In this document: piece after piece, positions 14,324-22,900 of the stretch
How positions within the stretch are numbered: position 1 is the stretch's first letter
Layout of the letters: each line of letters opens with the position of its first letter
IMG/VR virus record: IMGVR_UViG_3300046450_000386
Span: 1-28,601 of that record
Strand: one strand, 5' to 3'
DNA length: 28,601 bases
Origin: a virus
Notes under the pieces: model-generated
Database searches by the model: none
Seen by the model: only the letters and a program-made list of their open reading frames with translations
Told to the model about the DNA's origin: nothing
Made by a program: the position numbers and the translations under genes

Positions 14324-17104
14324 ATGACGAAGGTAATCCAATCGAGTTTGTCGGGGGGTGAGGTTTCACCCGCCATCGGTGCTCGGACAGACATCGGCAA
14401 GTACAAGTCCAGTCTTGAAACGTGTGAGAACGCATTCGTCCAAGTACACGGCGGCGTGTCCAACCGTCCCGGCCTTCAGTTTGTAGCTGAGTGCGTGAGC
14501 GGCACTCTGGCCACGCGCATCATACCTTTTCAGTACAACACCGATCAGACATATATCCTTGAGTTTGGCAACCTGTACATGCGCGTTATCAAAGACGGTG
14601 GCCAAGTGCTGACTGGCAGTGCCAAGACCATCACGGGGGTCACGGCGGCTAGTCCGGCAGTCGTCACCAGTGCAACGCACGGTCTCAGCAACGGCGATGA
14701 CGTGTACATAACCGCCGTGGTCGGGATGACCCAGCTCAATGGGCGCACCATGCGGGTCGCTAACAAAGCGACCCATACGTTCGAGCTGAACGATTACGAC
14801 GGAAACAATATCAACAGCTCCGCATACACTGCATACAGCAGTGCGGGTACGGCCGAGGCCGTCTATGAGATCGTTACCCCTTACACCACTGCCCAACTCT
14901 TTGAGTTGAAGTTCACACAGTCCGCTGACGTGATGACTATTGTGCATGAGGATCACGACCCGGCAGACTTGACCCGAACGGGCCATGCTGCGTTCACGTT
15001 GACCGATATTGTGTTCGCTCCAGAGCAGACGTTCCCTACAGGCGTCGCCGTCTCGGCGAACACTACAGGTTCCGTTGTTGAGCGGTATACGGTGACCTCT
15101 GTCAACGAGGACAACGCAGAGGAAAGCCTCATCGGTATAACCGCCGGTAAGACGATCAGTGGCATCACGGCAGCCAACCCGCCAGTCGTAACATGTACGT
15201 CCCACGGTTACAGTGACATAGATGAGATAGAAATACAGGGTGTCGTTGGTATGACCTCGGTCAATAACCTGCGTTTCAAGGTCAGCAGCAAAACAACGAA
15301 CACATTCGAGTTGCAGAGCCTGAGCCGCGTCGACATCGATGCTAGTGGCTACACGGCCTACAGCTCAGGGGGCACCGCCTACGCAACATACGACGTCATC
15401 ACCAACGGGGCCGCGACCAAGGATAACACCATCACATGGACCGCCGTAACCGGCGCAGTCAGCTACAACGTCTACCATGAGAAGGATGGTATTTACGGGT
15501 TCATCGGTCGCAGTGAGATCGACAGCTTCACTGATGACAACATAGATGCCGATCTCGAAGACACCCCGCCGAAGTTTCGCAACCCCTTCGTCAGCACAAG
15601 CGACAAACCAAGTGCCGTGAACTTCTTTCAGCAGCGTAAAATTTACGCCAGCAGCATAAATGACAAGCAGCGGCTCTGGCTCACCCAGACAGCCAACCTG
15701 AAGAACCTGAGCGTGGCCAGCCCAGCCAAGGACGACGACGCCATAACCGTCACCATCGCCAGCCTGCAGGTAAACGAGATCAGGCACATGGTGCAGCTCG
15801 GTGACCTCATCGTATTCACGTCCGGCGCAGAGTGGCAGGTCAGCGGCGTCGACGGCGTCATCACCCCGTCCGGCATTCAGATCAAGCCTCAAACATATTA
15901 TGGATCAGAGCAGCTTGCTCCGATCACGGCAGGCGACGTCGTGTTGTTCATGCAGCCGGGCTGGACCGTGCGAGACATCGGCTACAAGTTCGAGACAGAC
16001 AGCTACAACGGCAACGACGTGTCCATCCTCGCCCGGCATATGTTCGATAACTACTCTTTCACTGACTGGGATTACGCACAGGCACCTCACTCCATCGTAT
16101 GGGCAGTACGCAACGACGGCATCATCTGCGCCCTGACCTATGTGCGGGAGCAGGAGGTCTTCGCGTGGAGCCGCCACATCACTGACGGGGACTTCAAATC
16201 GGTAGCGTCTGTGCAGGAAGGCGATGACGATTTCATGTACAGCATCGTCCAGCGGAGAATTGGTACGCGCACCCGGCAGTACATCGAGCGTCTTCACGAT
16301 CACGACTTCACCAACGTGCAGGATGCCTTCTTCGTCGACAGTGGCCTGAAGCGCAATAACCCCATCACCATCACAGGCGTCACGTCAGCCGATCCGGTCG
16401 TCATCACGGCAGCCGCACATGGTCTCAGCAATTCCGACGTCGTGGACATCAACGGCATTTACATCGTCGACACCACAGAGAACCAAGGTAAGTCCTTGTC
16501 CACAGAAGTCGTCGGACTGGGCTACACTGTCTCCGACAAAACAACGAACACGTTCGAGCTTCAACTCAACGGCGTAGACGTGGACGGCAGTGCCTTCGCC
16601 ACATACCACAGCGGGGGTGAGGTCCGCGTGGCCACGACGACAGTGTCAGGCCTGTGGCATCTTGAAGGCGAAAGCGTAGTCGGTCTGGCCAACGGATATG
16701 TTACAGGCACACTCACCGTCGCCAACGGTTCAGTGACCCTACCCAACGCAGCTAGCCGCGTATCCATCGGCCTGAGCTACGCTGCAGAGGTCAAGACACT
16801 GAAGCTGGACAACAGCAACCCACTGGATACCGTACAGGGTAAGAACAAGAAGCTGACCCGTCTGACCCTCCGGTTGGAAGACACCATGGGTCTCTGGCAC
16901 GGCCCAGACACAGACCACATGAGAGAGGCCAAATTCGGTCTGCCTTCGTTGTACGGTCAGCCACTCAACATGATCACGGCTGACAAGGACGTTACCCTGT
17001 CGCCGAGCTGGAGCAAGAACGGCCAGATCGTTATCCAGCAGCGCGATCCTCTACCCATGACAATTCTCGGCATCATCCCCGACGTCATCATCGGGGGTAA
17101 CTAA
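14324..17104 (+). CDS. Tail nozzle / tubular protein B-like with three FCCH-like repeats, 926 aa
   Basis: The N-terminus (SLSGGEVSPAIGARTDIGKYKSSLETCENAFVQVHGGVSNRPGLQFV, given here as scattered motifs SLSGGE, LETCEN, GGVSNRPG) is the hallmark of podovirus tail nozzle proteins of the T7 gp12/BPP-1 type. Three beta repeats resembling phage FCCH-like domains lie at about residues 101-185, 276-358 and 681-770. Each has an ITGVTxAxPxVVT start, an HGxSxxD block, a TNTFEL-type core and a YSSGG-type end. The middle region (residues ~430-660) carries the beta-propeller-like nozzle core with FSTSDKPSAVNFFQQRKIYASS-like text around 430-445. It starts four bases after the adaptor, with a GAGGG site upstream. 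It would form the distal tail tube. Confidence 0.85.
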   Translation: MTKVIQSSLSGGEVSPAIGARTDIGKYKSSLETCENAFVQVHGGVSNRPGLQFVAECVSGTLATRIIPFQYNTDQTYILEFGNLYMRVIKDGGQVLTGSAKTITGVTAASPAVVTSATHGLSNGDDVYITAVVGMTQLNGRTMRVANKATHTFELNDYDGNNINSSAYTAYSSAGTAEAVYEIVTPYTTAQLFELKFTQSADVMTIVHEDHDPADLTRTGHAAFTLTDIVFAPEQTFPTGVAVSANTTGSVVERYTVTSVNEDNAEESLIGITAGKTISGITAANPPVVTCTSHGYSDIDEIEIQGVVGMTSVNNLRFKVSSKTTNTFELQSLSRVDIDASGYTAYSSGGTAYATYDVITNGAATKDNTITWTAVTGAVSYNVYHEKDGIYGFIGRSEIDSFTDDNIDADLEDTPPKFRNPFVSTSDKPSAVNFFQQRKIYASSINDKQRLWLTQTANLKNLSVASPAKDDDAITVTIASLQVNEIRHMVQLGDLIVFTSGAEWQVSGVDGVITPSGIQIKPQTYYGSEQLAPITAGDVVLFMQPGWTVRDIGYKFETDSYNGNDVSILARHMFDNYSFTDWDYAQAPHSIVWAVRNDGIICALTYVREQEVFAWSRHITDGDFKSVASVQEGDDDFMYSIVQRRIGTRTRQYIERLHDHDFTNVQDAFFVDSGLKRNNPITITGVTSADPVVITAAAHGLSNSDVVDINGIYIVDTTENQGKSLSTEVVGLGYTVSDKTTNTFELQLNGVDVDGSAFATYHSGGEVRVATTTVSGLWHLEGESVVGLANGYVTGTLTVANGSVTLPNAASRVSIGLSYAAEVKTLKLDNSNPLDTVQGKNKKLTRLTLRLEDTMGLWHGPDTDHMREAKFGLPSLYGQPLNMITADKDVTLSPSWSKNGQIVIQQRDPLPMTILGIIPDVIIGGN

Positions 17105-17550
17105 TGAACCAGATCGCACCTATGTCATCTGACGCCATAGCCAAAGCGGTGACGCTGGAAGCAGAAATGCGGAAGCTCAACACGCAGGTCAACCTAGCGA
17201 CCAGTCACCTGATCCACGCCGGGCTGTACCACCGCACGGTGTTCATACCGGCTGGCGTTCTGGTGGCGGGTGCCTTCGTCCGGATAGATACGACGATCAT
17301 CGTCCACGGCGACATCACCGTGTATGTGGACGGCGATCCAATTTTACTCACAGGACACAATGTGCTACCTGCATATGCAGGACGAAAGCAAGCGGCCTAC
17401 GCGCACAGAGATACTTACTTCACGATGAGCTTCGCCACTGAGGCGACCACGGTAGAACAGGCCGAGGAAGAGTTCACAAACGAAGTCGAGGCACTGGGTT
17501 CGCGTCGGGCAGAAGCCAACAACGTAGTTATGATAACAGGGGGCGCATGA
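17104..17550 (+). CDS. Cupin-like phage structural-region protein, 148 aa
   Basis: An N-terminal helix (residues 1-35) precedes HAGLYHRTVFIPAGVLVAG, a single-stranded beta-helix/cupin-like core with IVHGDITVYVDG, LLTGHNVLPAYAG and KQAAYAHRDTYFT, then an acidic helix VEQAEEEFTNEVEAL. I recall this family from many podoviruses at this position, but its role is not known. It starts at TAATG in the nozzle gene stop. Histidines in the beta core could bind a metal, but no enzyme is implied. Confidence 0.7.
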   Translation: MNQIAPMSSDAIAKAVTLEAEMRKLNTQVNLATSHLIHAGLYHRTVFIPAGVLVAGAFVRIDTTIIVHGDITVYVDGDPILLTGHNVLPAYAGRKQAAYAHRDTYFTMSFATEATTVEQAEEEFTNEVEALGSRRAEANNVVMITGGA

Positions 17551-17551
17551 C

Positions 17552-18052
17552 ATGTCTGGTTTTACAATAGCCGCAACAATAGCTTCGACAGCCATGTCCT
17601 TCGTGGCCCAGCGACAGCAGGCTCAGGCTCAGGCGCAGCAAGCGAACTTCCAAGCAGCCGTCGCACGCAACAACGCCATCATCGCACGACAGAACGCCGA
17701 CGCCATCGAGAAGTCAGGCAAGGTCGCAGAACAGGAACGACGTGAGTTAATTCAGCGGCACATCGGAACAGCCAAGGCAGTTCAGGCAGCTAACGGGTTC
17801 TTGGTCGACGACGACGAAGACAGTACCAACGTGCAGGAGCGTGCCGCTGTGGCTGAGGCCGGTGCCTTGGACATCCTTCGTATACGCGACCGGGTGGATG
17901 ACGAGCAGCGTCGGGCTTTGATACAGGGTGACCAGTTTACAGCGCAGGCCGGGCTATTCGATCTGAAGGGCGCGGATGCTGGTAGCTCCGCCGCAGGCTT
18001 CGGTACGTTACTGGCAGGCGCAGCCGACGTCGCTATTTTAGCAAAAGGGTAG
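17552..18052 (+). CDS. Internal virion protein, T7 gp14-like position, 166 aa
   Basis: A short hydrophobic N-terminus (FTIAATIASTAMSFVA) leads into a long Gln/Ala-rich helix (QRQQAQAQAQQANFQAAVARN, residues 21-41) and further charged helices, ending in a Gly/Ala-rich hydrophobic tail (AAGFGTLLAGAADVAILAKG). This plan matches small internal virion or ejection proteins that enter the host membrane. It lies directly upstream of a larger helical protein, as gp14-gp15-gp16 in T7. AGGGGG lies eight bases before the ATG. Assignment rests on structure and order, not a family signature. Confidence 0.72.
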   Translation: MSGFTIAATIASTAMSFVAQRQQAQAQAQQANFQAAVARNNAIIARQNADAIEKSGKVAEQERRELIQRHIGTAKAVQAANGFLVDDDEDSTNVQERAAVAEAGALDILRIRDRVDDEQRRALIQGDQFTAQAGLFDLKGADAGSSAAGFGTLLAGAADVAILAKG

Positions 18053-18057
18053 TTGAT

Positions 18058-19974
18058 ATGCCGAGAGTTCCACAGCCAGTACAGCCCGGCCAAGTAGGCG
18101 ACGTTGCCATCCACACTGCGAAGCAGGACTTCCAGTCATTCGACGTTCCCCTATTGAAGGGTAACTCCGACGCACTTAAAGAAGGCGCGGCTGGCCTGTT
18201 AGGGGTGAGGGACGCTCTCGTAGAAAGCAAGCGACTGGATGAAGACCTAACTTTGTTGGAGACGCAAGAGACAGGCGACGCACGGGCGCGTGAGATCACA
18301 CAGGGTCAGCTTGCCAATATGGGCGGCAACGCCATAGGGGCGACAGAGCGGGCGCAGGATTTATATGACACCTTGGTGGACGAGCTGGGCGACGGCAGTG
18401 GTATGGGGGCGGCGGCGGCGATAGCTCACAAGCAGTATTTACGGGGACTGCAGAATACTATTCTCAGTCCTGTTGCCAGCCATGAACGCACCCAGAAACA
18501 AGCGCACGCCCAGAAGATGATAGATACATCTATCGCCAGTTCGATTGACAAGGGTGTGTCTGGGTACATGAGCGACGAAACACTGGATACACAGATAGAT
18601 CTGATAGAGCAGCGGGCCAAGAACAGGGCGGAGCTGTCAGCCAGTGGCGAGGACGCAAAGCAACTAGCAGCGGAGCTGGTTGGCACAAGTACCAGCACCA
18701 TGTACCTGCAGGCGATCAAACTCGCCTTGAAGGATAAGAAAACGGTACGCGCTGCTCAGTTACTGGAAGACGCCCGCACCAAAAATTTACTAGACGGCAG
18801 TAACGGAGATTTACTCTCAGCGGAGACCGCCGTCAACGCAACGACGCAGGACGAGATCGCTCTCTCTGTGGGCATCGATTTATTTGGCACCCACGGGCAA
18901 GATAGTACAGCGGCACTGACAGAGCTTGATGCTCGGACTGATCTCGACGCAGCTACAAAGAACGCAGCGGAAGTTAAGTATGAGAGCCGACGTTCTAAAG
19001 CCGACGCAGAAAAGACCCGTGCGACACAGGACCACTTCGAAGGTGCTATGGAGGCAGCGCAGGGAGGAAACGGTTCGGTGTCCGCTGCCGATCTGGCATT
19101 GATGGAGGGCGACGACGCACGCAAGGTCCAGTTAGAGATGCAATACTGGGACGACGACAGGGCGTCTGGCGGTATCATCACAGACCGGACAGCGAAACGG
19201 GCGTGGGATGGCATGTCTAAAACAGAGCGGGGGGCACTGACGTATGTTCAGTTCCTTGAACAATATGGCAATAAGTTTAGCAACATCGACGGGTTTCGGG
19301 ATAAAGCTACTGAGGACTGGCGGCTTGCTCAAGACAGTAGATTAGCGACAGAGACCACAGAAGGCAGACGGCTGTCCAAACTGGAGCTGGCTGCTAACAA
19401 ATCTGCAGCGACTAACGCCCGTACATCCTTCAACAGAATAGTTGAGGCCCGTAAGACAGCCATGTACACCGGCACCACTGCTAGTGATAAGGCGCACAAG
19501 GCTACGTTTGTGGAGGCAGCCGAGCTTGAGTTTAGGGATCGCAATACTAACGAGAACCCTATGTCTGATGCAGACATGATGTCCATGATCAATGCTCTTA
19601 CTAATCGCATAACCATAGGCGGCGACGAGTTCCAGACGTTTAACGTGATCACCAACGCTAGAGACGAAGATGGAGACGTACTTAAAGGCAGTGCCGAAGC
19701 AGGAGCATTGATGTCCGGCGTAGATGTAGAAGACAGGTTTGAGGTGATCCAGTGGTATCGCAAAGAGCACGGCATATCCGCTAACGAGGCTGTCCGCTTG
19801 GAAGACGTCGGGGCTTATTTCCATGACAATATTACAATGAGCATAACGCCTGCCGAGCTGGTTCCCGTCATCCATGAGATGCTGGTGGAGCATGGTCGCA
19901 GCACTAGCGCAGCGAACGTGCGCCAAGAGTACCTTACTTTCTTGATGCGCCAGATCAGGGAGGGCGCACTGTAA
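18058..19974 (+). CDS. Internal virion protein, T7 gp15-like position, 638 aa
   Basis: A long, nearly all-helical, polar protein starting MPRVPQPVQPGQVGDVAIHT. It lacks cysteine, signal peptide or membrane segment. Regions of repeated Ala/Glu/Asp/Lys suggest extended helical bundles, as in T7 gp15-type ejection proteins. It begins five bases after the previous stop with AAAGGG eight bases upstream, and its TAA overlaps the ATG of the giant protein. It would be carried inside the head and form part of the trans-envelope channel. The family was not recognised from motifs; the role is inferred from size, composition and neighbours. Confidence 0.7.
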   Translation: MPRVPQPVQPGQVGDVAIHTAKQDFQSFDVPLLKGNSDALKEGAAGLLGVRDALVESKRLDEDLTLLETQETGDARAREITQGQLANMGGNAIGATERAQDLYDTLVDELGDGSGMGAAAAIAHKQYLRGLQNTILSPVASHERTQKQAHAQKMIDTSIASSIDKGVSGYMSDETLDTQIDLIEQRAKNRAELSASGEDAKQLAAELVGTSTSTMYLQAIKLALKDKKTVRAAQLLEDARTKNLLDGSNGDLLSAETAVNATTQDEIALSVGIDLFGTHGQDSTAALTELDARTDLDAATKNAAEVKYESRRSKADAEKTRATQDHFEGAMEAAQGGNGSVSAADLALMEGDDARKVQLEMQYWDDDRASGGIITDRTAKRAWDGMSKTERGALTYVQFLEQYGNKFSNIDGFRDKATEDWRLAQDSRLATETTEGRRLSKLELAANKSAATNARTSFNRIVEARKTAMYTGTTASDKAHKATFVEAAELEFRDRNTNENPMSDADMMSMINALTNRITIGGDEFQTFNVITNARDEDGDVLKGSAEAGALMSGVDVEDRFEVIQWYRKEHGISANEAVRLEDVGAYFHDNITMSITPAELVPVIHEMLVEHGRSTSAANVRQEYLTFLMRQIREGAL

Positions 19975-22900
19975 TGGGTGACTTTGACGCGTTCGCTACA
20001 TCCTTCTCAAACCACCTATCCAAGCAGGATGATGAGGCGGACGACGCTGAGTTGATGGAGGTCGAACCGCCAGCTAATAAGAAGGCCAACGCGTTCAAGC
20101 AGGACTTCTCTAATTTTTTAACAGACCAGCAGAGAAGTGCCGAGGACAACGTCGTCAACCAGATGCGGGCGGCTGCACCAGTAAACCCAGATACGTTTGC
20201 AGCCTTGCGAACAATGGCTGTCGACGTCAATGTCGACACCCGCATACTGCTGGGCGACGTCGATCCAGACAAGTTACGCAGCAAACAACTGGTGGAGCAG
20301 ACCAGAGCGTTTCTCAAAGAGGCTCCGCGTATTGAGCAGTTTCTGCGCGATCCCGAAAATGTGCGCCTGACGCACGACGACATCAGCGGACTACGCGCCG
20401 TTCATCAAAGCCTAGTGAGACTGAAGAACAGCGAAGCGGACGAGGGCTTCACAGAGCACGTCTCCGGCATCGCAGAGCGCAGTCTCAAGACATTTCAGCA
20501 GGGTCTCGTTGCTGGCGGAGCCATGTTTATAGAGGGTAACGACGACCGCATATTCCCACATGAAGCACTAGCAAAAATGGATGACGCGGAACGCGCATCC
20601 TACGACGCTATGAGCACACGGGAGCGGGTGGACTTTTTATTCGCGAATAAGGAACGCTTCAAATCAGAGCACGGTCGCGAGAAGCTAGACGAGGTCATCG
20701 CGTTTCGTGAACAGATCACACAAGAGCTGAATGTCATGCGGGCGCGTGCGCCCAAAGAAGGTGCCGCCTTCTGGGCCACGATGATCGCCGAGGGCACGGC
20801 GCAGATGCTGCCTGCGCTCGGTATTGGTTTTCTTACAAAGAGACCCGATCTGGCAGCTAAGATCATGTTCGCACAGGCGACTGCTCACAGATACGCGACA
20901 GCACGCGAACGTGGCCTGCGAGACGGCACGACACAGCCCGACGCCTTCGCCGAAGCTCTCTTGTTTGGGTGGCTGGAGTACGCCACTGAGAAGGTGCCCT
21001 TGGGTATCCTGATGTCCGAGGGTGCCAAGGGGCTACGCGGAATGTTAAAGGCTGCCGGAGCAGAAGGTATACAGGAAGTTATTGTCGAGTACATGGATAT
21101 AGGCTTCGGTCTGGCCATCCTCGATGAAGAGATGACAGTGGTCGAAGCCCTCGAACGAGTGCGCGACGCGGCCATCATCGGCGCAGGCGTCGGTGTAACC
21201 CTGAAGGGCGGCATCCAAGGCGCACGGCAACTGGCAGAGATCGCCGGGCTACGTCGTGCCGGTGAGGACGCCGAGGCATACGAGGCCCGGCTGACCGAAG
21301 CGCAGAAGGCTGTGGCCGAGGCCAAGCTGGCCGCACGGTCACCTGAGAAGATGCGCGAGTTTTTAGATCAATCAGGCGACGAAGCCACAGTACACATCTC
21401 AGCCGAGGACGTGATCGAGCTGCAACAGTCCGGCGTTCTGACCGACGAGATCATGGCCGAGCTGGAGCTGAACGAAGAGATGGCCGAGACCGCTGCGCGG
21501 AACGGCGACTTCGAGATCAGCGTAGCCAAGCTGCTCACCCTGAACGAAGAAACCTTCGCAGCCATATCACCGAGCGTGCGCGAGAAGCCAGACGGACTGT
21601 CAGCCAAAGAGGCTACACAGCAGGTCGCGGATCGCGACGCGTTGATCGAGACGCTGGTCGCCCAGATGGAAGAGCAGGTAGCTGCCGACCCAGAAGCGCG
21701 GCCCATCGCAGATGCCGTGTCCTCTTCGCTGGCAGCCACAGGACAATTCACTGACGCAGAGGTGAGCCAACAGGCCGAGCTGGCCGAGGCCACCTACCAG
21801 ACGCGGGCCGAAAATTTGGAGGGCGTCACAGCCGAAGAGCTGTTCCTCGAAGAGAACGTACAGATACGCGGACCCAAGGACACCCAGCGCGGACCTGCCG
21901 TCACTGCCCTGAACCAAGTCAAAGATAACCAAGCCAGATTGGCACAGGCCGCGATCCAGCGCGAAAACCGCGAGATCACCGAGGAAGAGTATCTGGCGAC
22001 CATCGCCGAGCTGAAGCCTGTCACCCCATACAAGCAGGAAGACCTGCCCCTACCGGCGACAAGGGCCGAGATGACAGCCGCCCTGCGCGAAGGCCAGCAA
22101 CAGCGGGTTGGTAAGGGCAAGCAATTTGTAGGGCAGGAGGTCGGTCTTAGACTGGACATTCCGGCCTATGAGAACCACGACACATGGGTGCCGACAATCC
22201 ACACGCCTGCCGGTAAGCCGGTGGCGCATGAGGCAGCGGCGCACATCGTTGGAGACATCCGCTTCACCGAGCCGGGCGACAAGGCCGAGACCAAGGCCGG
22301 TAAGGTCGGACGCGGTGAGCAGAACAAGGCACCATTCGCGCAGATCGATGGCACGCTGAAAAGCGTGCACCCGTCGACCGTCCGTAAAAAGATGGACGCG
22401 GTATTCAATGATCCTGAGTGGGTGCAGGTGGGCTATGACCCCCGGCGTCATACCTTCTTCTATGACCGCTCAGATCAGCGGCCCATCGTCGGTGCTGATG
22501 AGGTCATGCAGGTCGGTCCACTGGTCATGGCGAAGAACCCCGTCTATGCAGACGCGGGTACATTCCTGTTCCAAGTGGATACAACGACCGAGAACTTCCA
22601 GACGTTCTTCGAGGGCAGTCAGGTCGTCGACGCGGACGGTCAGCCGATGCAGGTTTTCCATACTACAGACGCAGACTTCGTCGAGTTCAAATCGAGGGAC
22701 GGGGTATTCTACTTCTCGCCTGACCCGGCTATCGCCGAAGGTGAAGGCCGGGGGTCCATGCCACAGTGGATGATAGACCTGACTGGCGTCGAGCAGAGCG
22801 CACCCGAAGGGGCAAACACCATGCCGGTGTTCTTGAGTATCAAGAACCCCGCCAGCTTGGAAGACATTCGGACGCACGCTCCCGCCGCCAAGAACATTAG

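Noticed and set aside
14366-15205. Long minus-strand ORF of 279 codons
   Set aside because: Lies wholly opposite the tail nozzle gene, lacks a sensible protein composition and has no separate context; it is a product of codon bias on the other strand.
14624-16633. Ubiquitin-activating enzyme function suggested by FCCH-like repeats
   Set aside because: Such repeats in phage tail proteins are structural beta domains; no E1 adenylation or catalytic Cys domain is present.
22408-22773. Second-frame ORF of 121 codons within the giant gene
   Set aside because: No Shine-Dalgarno before its ATG, Arg/Ser-rich shadow composition, and the host frame there encodes conserved motifs; unlike 24466-24705 there is no unconstrained linker.
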